Assembly: GCA_015061285.1 (NCBI GenBank)
Contig: SUWW01000016.1
Location: forward strand, 34,523-98,522
Direction of reading: 5' to 3'
Origin: Bacteroidales bacterium
GTDB taxonomy: Bacteria; Bacteroidota; Bacteroidia; Bacteroidales; Marinilabiliaceae
Length of the DNA: 64,000 nucleotides
Shown here: piece by piece, positions 7,872 through 15,845 of the stretch
Position numbering within the stretch: the first letter of the stretch is position 1
Layout: each line of letters opens with the position of its first letter
The notes under the pieces: generated by a model
What the model saw: the letters and a program-made list of their open reading frames with translations, nothing else
Told to the model about the DNA's origin: nothing
Databases searched by the model: none
Made by a program: the position numbers and the translations under genes

Positions 7872-9186
7872 ATCTATATTGACCTCAACCAACGTTGAAA
7901 CGAATGATGATTCGCCCATACAATACGCACAACAACGTATTAAACGGGCGATTGTGATTCCTCCAATTCGTGAACACACAAAAATTCCCGAACAATATCA
8001 CACATTATTTGAAAACGTCAAATTTGTTGGGAATCCGACCGAATATATGGGTATCCCGAAATATCTAGGTATTGACCAAAATTTTACCGCTTCCTACTAT
8101 ATCGGCGCTTCGTGGCTTATAAAAAACGAATTGGCCGTGGTGGTTACGCCCAAAATGGAAAATATTGATTTTGTGCAGATGTTTCTGACGGCGTTGAGAA
8201 TGGAAGAAAAACACAAAAAGGACTATTTCTCAAAGTGTTATGACATTTGTCTTGACGAGCCCCAAATTGTAGCTACAACGCAGCTCAGTCAGTTGACTCC
8301 TATGCTGGTTCTGCACTACATTAGCCTACTTTATCGCCTGGCGCAACGCGGATTGAAGAAGAATTACGTTATACAAGAAGAAAATCTGAAATCGAAGGTC
8401 AAGGGACGAATTATGATGGGACGGAATTTGCAGAAAAACGTTTTTGTAAAGCGTGCCGACCGCGTTTTCTGTCAATTTCAGGAGTACACCGACGACACGC
8501 CCGAAAACCGTCTGTTGAAACGCGCTCTTCTGTTTGCCGACAAATTCGTAAATAGTTCAATGAGGCAGAATCATTGCATTGACAAAATTTCGCACCGATT
8601 GAGTCGGTTGAAGACTCAATTCAGTCACATTTCCGATGACATTGAACCATATCAGATTCAGCATTTGGCAACTAACAAACTTTACAAGGACTATCGCGAT
8701 GCCATTCGCGTGGCAAAAATGCTTCTGCGCCGTTTCGATTACAGCATTGCAAAAGTCGATGACGATAATCATTCCACACCGCCATTTTGGATTGATATGT
8801 CGCGATTATACGAAATTTGGGTCTGGAGTAAGTTGGAAGAAAAATGCATTAATAAGATTCTTTTTCAAGAATCTGGCTATTATGGTCGGCAAGTGGCAGA
8901 TTTCGTGATTAGGAAAGAAAAATTGATTCTTGATGCAAAATATAAATCTAAATATCAGAATGATAGTTATGTTGACATTGATGATGTTCGTGAATTAAGT
9001 GGCAATGCTCGTGATGAAAGATTATTACCGAATTTGCCCGAAGACTATTCGCCGCGTTGTATAATTCTATATCCTGGTGTCTTTAGCGAACTGAAACCTG
9101 AAATCGAGAAATTGTTCTGCGAACAAGGAACGAAAATTTCAAATTATCGCAACTTCTACAAAATCAGCGTCCCGTTGCCAACTTAA
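7864..9186 (+). CDS. mcrC: McrC-type nuclease subunit of the McrBC system
   Basis: About 440 residues from the ATG at 7864, or two more from the ATG at 7858. Either start overlaps the RAYT gene by 8-14 bp, which points to translational coupling. McrC is the endonuclease recruited by the McrB motor. The C-terminal PD-(D/E)xK nuclease is visible: 'RQVADFVIR' gives the first Asp near residue 346 and 'LILDAKYKSKY' gives the D-x-K pair near 356. Upstream, 'RLYEIWVWSKLEEK' is the usual helix before the nuclease core of McrC/DUF2357-type proteins. The gene is complete with no frameshift, so the system looks functional. A bidirectional terminator follows at 9243. Confidence 0.85.
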   Translation: MNESILTSTNVETNDDSPIQYAQQRIKRAIVIPPIREHTKIPEQYHTLFENVKFVGNPTEYMGIPKYLGIDQNFTASYYIGASWLIKNELAVVVTPKMENIDFVQMFLTALRMEEKHKKDYFSKCYDICLDEPQIVATTQLSQLTPMLVLHYISLLYRLAQRGLKKNYVIQEENLKSKVKGRIMMGRNLQKNVFVKRADRVFCQFQEYTDDTPENRLLKRALLFADKFVNSSMRQNHCIDKISHRLSRLKTQFSHISDDIEPYQIQHLATNKLYKDYRDAIRVAKMLLRRFDYSIAKVDDDNHSTPPFWIDMSRLYEIWVWSKLEEKCINKILFQESGYYGRQVADFVIRKEKLILDAKYKSKYQNDSYVDIDDVRELSGNARDERLLPNLPEDYSPRCIILYPGVFSELKPEIEKLFCEQGTKISNYRNFYKISVPLPT

Positions 9187-9242
9187 TAATGCGGCTAAAG
9201 TGTCGATAGTCAAATGGTTAATGGAAGAAATATGTAATTAAC

Positions 9243-9283
9243 AAAAATCGCAGAGGGCTTGTGTATAGTCTTCTGCGATTTTT
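9243..9283. terminator. Bidirectional terminator between mcrC and the GH95 gene
   Basis: AAAAATCGCAGA (9243-9254) pairs with TCTGCGATTTTT near 9272-9283 around an approximately 17-nt loop. A and T runs on both sides allow termination of both convergent genes. Confidence 0.8.
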
Positions 9284-9313
9284 ATTAGGTGCTCAATTAT
9301 AAATTATGTTGGC

Positions 9314-11746
9314 TTACTCAAAAGTAATCGATGCTTGTCCGCCACCTGTGTCGATTTCTACCATGCAATTGTGGTCGTTGTCGACTATGTTGGTCTTGAC
9401 TCCGCTAACCGAGACTATTTTTACGTTGTTAGGTATGAGAATATTGTATTTTGTTGTGCGACCTCCAGAAATTGTAAATTCCGTCAGCTTGCCGTGTTTC
9501 CAAGCAAAACTAACTTCAGCACCACCGCGCACTTTCATACCCTTTACTTGGCCATTCTTCCACGCATCGGGCAGTGCAGGTAGAGGGGCTACATAACCAG
9601 TATGACTTTGTAGTAGCATTTCTGCTATGCCAGCAGCGCCTCCAAAGTTGCCATCGAGTTGGAATGGTGGATGCGAGCACCAAAGATTTGGAAATGTGCC
9701 GCTTATATGCTTTCCACTTATGCTGTCGATGGCCGAACTGAATAGCGAGTTGAGAAGCAAAAGAGCTCTATTGCCATCGCCCAAACGCGCCCAGAAGTTC
9801 ACTTTCCAAGCGCGACTCCAGCCTGTGCCTCCATCGCCTCGGCGGTTAAGTGTCGTGCGACAAGCCTCTGCAAGTTCTGGCGTGCTTTGTGGTGTGATGA
9901 GGTTGCCAGGGTGCAATCCGTAGAGATGCGACACATGCCTATGGTGAGGTTCTTTTTCTTGGTAATCCTCGAGCCACTCCATCAAATAACCATCTTTGGC
10001 TATTTGCATTGGAGGAATTTTAGCCATGTCGGCATTTAGCGTAGCAACGAAATCGGAATCGGTGTTGAGTATTGAGGCTGCTTGACACACGTTGCCAAAT
10101 AGTTCTGTTATGAGTTGATTATCCATGGTAGGCCCCATGCACACACTGATAGCCTCTTTGCTTCCATCAACAATGAACGAGTTTTCGGGCGATGAACTTG
10201 GAGCCGTAACAAGCCAACCATGCGAAGGCTCTGTAATCATAGTAGAATGAAAAAACTCTGCAGCCCCTTTCATTATTGGATATATACGTTGTAGATACGT
10301 GGTGTCGAGTGAATATTGGAAATGTTCCCAAAGGTGGGCGCATAGCCATGCACCTCCCGTATTCGTTGCGCCCCACGAAGGATGAGCACCAGGTGCGGTG
10401 AATTGCCATACGTTGGTCATCATATGCATAACCCATCCTTTCGCATCTTGCCCATAGAAATCTTTAGCCGTTTTTTCGCCAGATGTTACGCTGTTTTCTA
10501 CAAGGCGAATAAGAGGCTCATATAGTTCGCTAAGGTTACCCGATTCGAGAGGCCAATGGTTCATTTGCACGTTGATATTCGTGTGGTAATCGCCGTTCCA
10601 CGGAGTGCCGCATTCATTAGCCCACAAACCTTGCAAATTGGGTGGCAAACACCCTTCACGAGTGCTCGAAATGAGTGAGTATCGCCCAAAATTATAATAC
10701 AAAGCAGCAAATGCTGGGTCTTGCGATATTCTATATTTTTTTACGCGTTGATCGGTAGTGAGACGCTCGTCGCCATTGCCTTCGATATTTATGCGTACTC
10801 GATTGTATAGGTCGCTATGCGATTTCACATGAGCAGCTCTCAGATATGTATAATCTTGTTTTATAGCATTTTGCATAAGCGAGTCGGCGTGCTGCGAGAA
10901 TGATTCGCCTGCTAAATAGTTTGTAGCGGCCGATATGAATATGGTGATAGCAGAGGCATTCTTTATCGACAAACCATTATTGTCTGGTGCAATCTGAGCA
11001 TTGCTATTGTAGGCAACGGCTTTGGCTATTGCTTTGTATTGTACGCCTTTTATCCCACGTTGACCACTATTTAGCTCGCCAGCGAGAATCATTGTGTTGC
11101 CGTCAAATGTGATGCAACCATTTTCAGGACGCGACAATGTGAGTTTTGCGCTGAAAGTGCCTTGGCTTGCACTTAGGCGAATAACAATGACATCGGCATC
11201 GCGTGAAGCAAAATATTCGCGGCGATATGTTGTTCCATCTTGACAAAATGTTGTTGCAGCTATGCCGTCCATCATGCTGAGGTCGCGGCTATAGTTTGTT
11301 ATGCCTGTAGTGTCTAAGTCGAAGAGTAAGTGTAAGTCGGCAAGCATTTGGTAACTACCATAAGCATCGAAACTCTCGCCTTTAGGCACAAATTGCTTAT
11401 ACATAACTTGTTGCGCCTCGCAGTTCTTGCCCTCGAGCAGGAGGTTGCGAATGGTGCTAAGGCTTGCTGTGGCACTTGGGTTGCTATAGTCGGCTACGCT
11501 GCCGCTCCACATCGATATTTCGTTTAATACAATGTGATCGTCAGCTACACCGCCGTATGGAGTAAGACCTAAACGCCCATTTCCAACAGGCAAAGTCTCC
11601 TCCCAAATGTTGGCTGGGCGGTCAAAAAGTAGTGTGTCGTTGGCGTTGGCAAACATTAATTCTATGTCGTTGTTTGCTTTGTGGCTGCACGCCGTAGCCA
11701 TTATCAGCATTGCTATTAACAATAGTGAGTGTGTAGATTTGAACAT
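9314..11746 (-). CDS. GH95 alpha-L-fucosidase-type lipoprotein
   Basis: 810 residues. The signal 'LLIAMLIMATAC' ends in a lipobox Cys, so this is probably a lipid-anchored enzyme. GH95 enzymes are inverting exo-hydrolases of alpha-1,2-L-fucose or related alpha-L-galactose ends. The N-terminal beta-sandwich motif 'ANIWEETLPVGNGRLG' is clear. In the helical barrel, 'HTNINVQMNHWPLE' near residue 390 supplies the Asn pair that activates water. 'SSSPENSF' supplies the acid Glu, and 'FQLDGNFGGAAGIAE' holds the second carboxylate. All expected catalytic positions are present. The gene sits 55 bp after the nitroreductase gene and may be the tail of that operon, though its function does not match its neighbours. 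Confidence 0.9.
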   Translation of the reverse strand: MFKSTHSLLLIAMLIMATACSHKANNDIELMFANANDTLLFDRPANIWEETLPVGNGRLGLTPYGGVADDHIVLNEISMWSGSVADYSNPSATASLSTIRNLLLEGKNCEAQQVMYKQFVPKGESFDAYGSYQMLADLHLLFDLDTTGITNYSRDLSMMDGIAATTFCQDGTTYRREYFASRDADVIVIRLSASQGTFSAKLTLSRPENGCITFDGNTMILAGELNSGQRGIKGVQYKAIAKAVAYNSNAQIAPDNNGLSIKNASAITIFISAATNYLAGESFSQHADSLMQNAIKQDYTYLRAAHVKSHSDLYNRVRINIEGNGDERLTTDQRVKKYRISQDPAFAALYYNFGRYSLISSTREGCLPPNLQGLWANECGTPWNGDYHTNINVQMNHWPLESGNLSELYEPLIRLVENSVTSGEKTAKDFYGQDAKGWVMHMMTNVWQFTAPGAHPSWGATNTGGAWLCAHLWEHFQYSLDTTYLQRIYPIMKGAAEFFHSTMITEPSHGWLVTAPSSSPENSFIVDGSKEAISVCMGPTMDNQLITELFGNVCQAASILNTDSDFVATLNADMAKIPPMQIAKDGYLMEWLEDYQEKEPHHRHVSHLYGLHPGNLITPQSTPELAEACRTTLNRRGDGGTGWSRAWKVNFWARLGDGNRALLLLNSLFSSAIDSISGKHISGTFPNLWCSHPPFQLDGNFGGAAGIAEMLLQSHTGYVAPLPALPDAWKNGQVKGMKVRGGAEVSFAWKHGKLTEFTISGGRTTKYNILIPNNVKIVSVSGVKTNIVDNDHNCMVEIDTGGGQASITFE

Positions 11747-11801
11747 AGTGGATAGATTTTATTTGTGTTGAATGCTCTGCTCAGCAACATGAAAAAACAA
11801 C

Positions 11802-12542
11802 TTATAATTTGAAACCTTGCTTCTGAATAGTCTCGAGTAGTATTTTGCCAAATGCTTCGCTTGCTTGGCGAGTGTAACGAACTTCAGCAAAAACTTGTGC
11901 AAGGTTTTGTTTCTTATTTTCGACAACAAATTTTTTATTCAACGAATCGTTTTCCTCTTCGCTGTAGTATGCGTTAATGTTGGCATCGGAGTAATCGCAA
12001 TATGTGTCGTTATGCGTAATGGCTTCGAGAGGTAACCTCAACTGACGTACAGGGTCCTCATCGGGATAGCCAAGGGTAACTGTAGTAATTGGCATCACAC
12101 CTTTGGGAAGGTTCAGTGCTTCAATTATCATGTGAGGGTTGTATGTAGTAGTGCCTAAGTAGCAAATGCCGAGGCCTTTTTCTTCGGCAGCCACACATAC
12201 GTTTTGCGCGCAAATCACGGTATCGACTATAGCCGTTGTGAGGCTCTCAAGGTTGTCTGTTCCAGGGTCGGTGTTGCGTAGGGCGCACCATTTATTGTAT
12301 CTGTTTACGTCGGCGCAGAAAGTTAACACAACAGGTGCTTTGGTAATCATAGGCTGATTGAAGTGAGCAGGTGCGAGTTTGGCTTTTATTTCGTCACTTC
12401 GAGTGGCTATGATGCTGTATAGCTGCATGTTGCCAGTGTTTGAGGCCCGCACGCCAGCATAGAGTATTTCGTTCAAAGTGTTGTTGTCTACCTCGCGATT
12501 CGAATATTTACGTATTGTTTTGTGGTTGGTTAAGTTGCTCAT
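11802..12542 (-). CDS. Nitroreductase-family NAD(P)H:FMN oxidoreductase
   Basis: 246 residues, cytoplasmic flavoprotein fold. 'NHKTIRKYSNREVDNNTLNEIL' is the classical N-terminal FMN phosphate-binding motif. 'NMQLYSII' and 'GLGICYLGTTTYNP' are the conserved core, and 'VTLGYPDEDP' ends the flavin site. Length and layout resemble NfsA/Frp-like enzymes that reduce nitroaromatics, quinones or flavins with NAD(P)H. The start is 10 bp after the stop of the prenyltransferase gene, so the two are almost certainly cotranscribed. A link to quinone chemistry is possible but is inference. Confidence 0.85.
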   Translation of the reverse strand: MSNLTNHKTIRKYSNREVDNNTLNEILYAGVRASNTGNMQLYSIIATRSDEIKAKLAPAHFNQPMITKAPVVLTFCADVNRYNKWCALRNTDPGTDNLESLTTAIVDTVICAQNVCVAAEEKGLGICYLGTTTYNPHMIIEALNLPKGVMPITTVTLGYPDEDPVRQLRLPLEAITHNDTYCDYSDANINAYYSEEENDSLNKKFVVENKKQNLAQVFAEVRYTRQASEAFGKILLETIQKQGFKL

Positions 12543-12552
12543 ATATATAGTT

Positions 12553-13488
12553 TTATAGAAGTATAATGGTAGCTACACCTATGCCCATTGCCACTTTTAG
12601 CAATGTTGAAGCTTTGTGGTATTGCTTGGGCTCTTGGGCGTGTAGTGTTATTATGTTGGATATAGTTATAGTTACGATTATAGCGGCCACAAATGCCCAA
12701 CCGAGGACTTCGTTGCTTTGCAAACGTGATGAATTGAGAAATGCGGTAAGTATGCAAATAACTAATAGGGTCGAAAGTAGCATTACAATAGATTTAGAAC
12801 GCCCATAGCCCATTTCTACTGGCAGTGTGCGGCAACCGCAAGCCGCATCGCCTTCGGCATCTTCCATGTCCTTAACTATCTCGCGTATGGCATTCATGAG
12901 GAAAGCAAAACAGGCGTACACGTTACAATACAACCAAGCTGTTTCGCACGCTGCATTTGAGGTTATGTTATGTCCGTGGTGAAGCACAAGTGCTGCAAAT
13001 TCTGCCGATGCAACAATCCACGCTGTGGCTGCTGTGAGAATAGCCACTACGAGGTTGCCAATGAGAAAGTGTTTTTTGAATAGCGAACTATAGAACCATA
13101 GCAACACTGGAACTATGATAAACACGAAAGCATACAACTCTTTGTGAAGCCTAAGCGCTATGTAGAATCCACATACAACGCCTAAAAATGTGAGTATTAC
13201 GTGAATAAGTAGTACGGTGCGTCGGTCGAGTGTGTTGCCTACAATAACGCGCTCGGGGCGGTTAATCTTATCTACGTTCACATCGAAGTAGTCGTTTATT
13301 ACGTTGCCCGATGCTGTGAGCGCTGTTGTTGCCAGCACTAATAGTATGAATTGTGCTGTGGTGAGTGCTGGTTCGATGCCTGCGTTAGCAAGTTGAGGAA
13401 GTATTATGCCGTAGCGTAGAAGTATTTGAAATACAGCTACAAATATTACATTCGGTAGTCGAATTAGTTGACAAACGTATTTTATCAT
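12553..13488 (-). CDS. UbiA-family prenyltransferase (geranylgeranylglycerol-phosphate geranylgeranyltransferase-like)
   Basis: 311 residues with about eight or nine hydrophobic segments; an inner-membrane enzyme. The first aspartate-rich motif is 'NVINDYFDVNVDKINRPERV' (N-x3-D-x3-D type), which binds the prenyl diphosphate through magnesium. The second is 'NAIREIVKDMEDAEGDAACG'. The family moves prenyl chains onto aromatic or glycerol-phosphate acceptors in quinone, heme or archaeal-type lipid synthesis. Bacteroidota members of this length are commonly labelled with the archaeal lipid name, but their real acceptor is unsettled. It lies 77 bp after kdsC and directly before the nitroreductase gene. 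Confidence 0.8.
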   Translation of the reverse strand: MIKYVCQLIRLPNVIFVAVFQILLRYGIILPQLANAGIEPALTTAQFILLVLATTALTASGNVINDYFDVNVDKINRPERVIVGNTLDRRTVLLIHVILTFLGVVCGFYIALRLHKELYAFVFIIVPVLLWFYSSLFKKHFLIGNLVVAILTAATAWIVASAEFAALVLHHGHNITSNAACETAWLYCNVYACFAFLMNAIREIVKDMEDAEGDAACGCRTLPVEMGYGRSKSIVMLLSTLLVICILTAFLNSSRLQSNEVLGWAFVAAIIVTITISNIITLHAQEPKQYHKASTLLKVAMGIGVATIILL

Positions 13489-13565
13489 TACTAAATATTT
13501 TTTCGTAAAGATAGGTAAATAGCCCCCGAAATTCTAACGGCTTTGCGTTCTCCATTTGCAAAATA

Positions 13566-14081
13566 TTACCACGTAAGGTCTTTGCCCCAATTGTTTTGAG
13601 CTCGAAGTGTTTGTTCTATCACATCGCGCGCACAACCTTGACCTCCATTGCGCGGCGAAATATAAATGCTTGCTTGCCTCACATCGATACAGGCATCGGC
13701 AGGACAAGTGGCAATGCCTGCAAGTTTCATAAGTGGAAGGTCGGGCATGTCGTCGCCCATATATAATATCTGGTTGTCGGTAAGGTTATGTTTTCTTTTC
13801 CAATCTTCGTAAGCTCCTATTTTGCTTGCCTGACGCATGTATATGTCTTGTACGCCGAGCATCGAGAAGCGCGTTTTTACGGCTTCGGTGCTGCCTCCTG
13901 TAATTATGGCTATGTGGTATCCAAGTTTTACTGCCAATTGTATTGCATATCCGTCTTTTATGTTGGCAGTGCGCATGGGTTCGCCAGAGGTCGACATCGG
14001 TATCACGCTTTCCGAAAGCACTCCATCGACATCGAAAGCAAATGCGCGGATGTCTGTTAGTAGCTCTTTGAAGTTTTTCAT
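13566..14081 (-). CDS. kdsC: KDO 8-phosphate phosphatase (HAD family, KdsC)
   Basis: 171 residues, the usual length of the stand-alone KdsC. It hydrolyses 3-deoxy-D-manno-octulosonate 8-phosphate to KDO for lipopolysaccharide. HAD motif I is 'FDVDGVLSE' with the D-x-D pair. Motif II is 'IITGGS', the conserved Lys region is 'RQASKIGAYEDWKRK', and motif III is 'YMGDDMPDLPLMK'. No cap domain is present, as expected for this tetrameric subtype. The start codon overlaps the stop of the DUF2520 gene by 4 bp (ATGA), so the two are translationally coupled. Confidence 0.9.
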   Translation of the reverse strand: MKNFKELLTDIRAFAFDVDGVLSESVIPMSTSGEPMRTANIKDGYAIQLAVKLGYHIAIITGGSTEAVKTRFSMLGVQDIYMRQASKIGAYEDWKRKHNLTDNQILYMGDDMPDLPLMKLAGIATCPADACIDVRQASIYISPRNGGQGCARDVIEQTLRAQNNWGKDLTW

Positions 14082-14848
14082 TGTTGTTTGTAACTGTTTA
14101 TTATACTGTCTGTTAGCGTTTTATAAATATGTACAAGGTGCTCGTCGTCGGCAATGAGAGATAGGTGGCTATCGATTGTTTTGGTGTCGTTGCGTCGAGC
14201 TGGACCTGTTTGGGCGTCGTAAGCGTTGGTGGCGAGTGCTTTCTCTATAGTTTGTCTCACAAGAGGTTTAAGCAGTTCAAAGTCGAGCCCATTTTTTGTT
14301 ATGTATTCGTCGGCAAGGTGCAGCAAGTGGTTTGTAAAATTGCTTGCAATCACAGCTGCAACGTGCAATTTGCGTCTTTGCTCCGATGTGGCATACATAA
14401 CTTTGGCATCGCTTATTTTATTGGCTATATCCATAAGTATGTCGCGTATAGCAATGTCGGAAGCCTCGATGAGCAGTGGTGTTGTGCGAAAATCGAAGTC
14501 GATGCTTTTGGTAAACGACATGCAAGGGTAGAGCACTCCGCGTCGATGGTGTTTTCGCAGAGCATCGATTGATGTCGCTCCTGACGTATGCACCACAATG
14601 CCGTCGACGTTGCTAAGTGCTTCTGATACAGCTTCTATGGCGTTGTCGCTTATGCTGATTATATATATATCGCTATTGCTATTTATATTATTGATATTGT
14701 CTGTAGCAGTAGCGTTGAGTTGATTGGCTAATATGTTGGCATTTTGAATGTTACGGCTATATATATAGCTAATATCTATCTTGCTATTTGCAAGAGCTTT
14801 TGCCATGTGAGTGGCCACGTTGCCTGCTCCTATGAATGTAGCTTTCAT
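14078..14848 (-). CDS. Rossmann-like and DUF2520 domain protein
   Basis: 256 residues. The N-terminal Rossmann fold ('IGAGNVATHMAKAL', a GxGxxA-type dinucleotide loop) resembles NAD(P)-dependent reductases such as ProC. The C-terminal all-helical DUF2520 part contains 'HVAAVIASNFTNHLLHLADEY' (about 160-180) and 'GPARRNDTKTIDSHL'. The reaction is not known. In Bacteroidota this gene is often placed next to kdsC, as here, with 4-bp overlaps to both tatC upstream and kdsC downstream. That makes a tightly packed operon. Confidence 0.85.
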   Translation of the reverse strand: MKATFIGAGNVATHMAKALANSKIDISYIYSRNIQNANILANQLNATATDNINNINSNSDIYIISISDNAIEAVSEALSNVDGIVVHTSGATSIDALRKHHRRGVLYPCMSFTKSIDFDFRTTPLLIEASDIAIRDILMDIANKISDAKVMYATSEQRRKLHVAAVIASNFTNHLLHLADEYITKNGLDFELLKPLVRQTIEKALATNAYDAQTGPARRNDTKTIDSHLSLIADDEHLVHIYKTLTDSIINSYKQQ

Positions 14849-15597
14849 TTACGTATAATTGCTATGCTTATTTCATACAGAATGCATATTGGCGCCGACA
14901 CCATTAGTAGTGTAACTATGTCTGTGGTAGGTGTTATGATGGCCGAAAGCGCGAGTATTGCAAAAATTGCATGGCGGCGATAACGGCGCAAAAATTTAGC
15001 GTCGATAAACCCGAGGCGTGCCATAAGAATGGCAACGAGAGGAAGCTCAAACATAAGCCCCATAAGCAATGCAAGCACAAAAAGCACATCTATGTACGAT
15101 GTCAATGAAATCAGGTTTGTTACCGATTCGTTGACCATATAAAGCGCTAAAAATCTGTATGATAATGGAAATATTAGTATGTATGCCACCGCAACACCAA
15201 TGAAGAAAAGGGCTGTGCCCGAAATCATAACATTGCTAACCAATCGGCGTTCGTTGGTGTAAAGTCCAGGTGCCACAAAGGCGAATATTTGTCTAAGTAT
15301 GTATGGTGTACCTAATATCGCTGCTACGTAGAACGATACGCGTATATGTGCCATAAATTGACCTGTGAGCTCCGTGTTGATGAGTTGTGTGTCGAATGCC
15401 TCTACGCGAATGCCTATTTTCTCGAGAAGTCTGTAGAAAATGAAATCGACTTTCGATGGCGCTAAAACAAATTCGAAGAGTTGCGTCTTGAATGCAAATG
15501 CAGCAATGGTGAGCACCAACAAACAAATCACAATGCGTAGAAACACATTGCGCAGTTCGTCTAAGTGATCCCAAAACGTGAGTTTTTCGTCGCTCAT
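14845..15597 (-). CDS. tatC: Sec-independent protein translocase TatC
   Basis: 250 residues with six predicted membrane helices. TatC is the receptor for twin-arginine signal peptides in the inner membrane. The N-terminal 'TFWDHLDELRNVFLRI' is the family signature with the conserved Glu after the cytoplasmic helix. 'FYVAAILGTPYILRQIFAFVAPGLY' covers the first periplasmic loop and the start of helix three. It lies 10 bp downstream of tatA and overlaps the DUF2520 gene by 4 bp. No tatB is seen, which fits a minimal TatAC system. Confidence 0.95.
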   Translation of the reverse strand: MSDEKLTFWDHLDELRNVFLRIVICLLVLTIAAFAFKTQLFEFVLAPSKVDFIFYRLLEKIGIRVEAFDTQLINTELTGQFMAHIRVSFYVAAILGTPYILRQIFAFVAPGLYTNERRLVSNVMISGTALFFIGVAVAYILIFPLSYRFLALYMVNESVTNLISLTSYIDVLFVLALLMGLMFELPLVAILMARLGFIDAKFLRRYRRHAIFAILALSAIITPTTDIVTLLMVSAPICILYEISIAIIRK

Positions 15598-15607
15598 TGT
15601 CAGCGGC

Positions 15608-15808
15608 TTATGCGTTGTTTTTGTCGGAAGAATTGCTTTCTGTGTCGTTGTTGTCTTCTTTGCCGTTCATTCCGTCTTTGAAGCTGCGCACGCCTTTGCC
15701 TATGCCTTTCATGAGTTCTGGAATCTTTTTACCACCAAAAAACAACAAGGCTACGATGGCTAATAGAATTATTTCTTGAGTGCCGAGTCCGAGTAGTAAT
15801 AGTTTCAT
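15608..15808 (-). CDS. tatA: Twin-arginine translocase subunit TatA
   Basis: 66 residues: one short membrane helix ('EIILLAIVALLFFGGKKIPEL') with the conserved 'FGGKKIPEL' hinge, then an amphipathic helix 'MKGIGKGVRSFKDG' and a charged disordered tail. TatA oligomers form the translocation path with TatC. A Glu in the helix start ('GTQEI') matches bifunctional TatA types that replace TatB. It is cotranscribed with tatC and follows the U32 gene by 37 bp. Confidence 0.95.
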   Translation of the reverse strand: MKLLLLGLGTQEIILLAIVALLFFGGKKIPELMKGIGKGVRSFKDGMNGKEDNNDTESNSSDKNNA

Positions 15809-15845
15809 AATAAGTTGTTTATGTATGTATTATGCCAACGATTTT

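Noticed and set aside
7383..7979. Long minus-strand frame of 198 codons across the RAYT gene
   Set aside because: It is the shadow of a real gene and its repeats mirror the 21-bp array; there is no promoter or family pattern.
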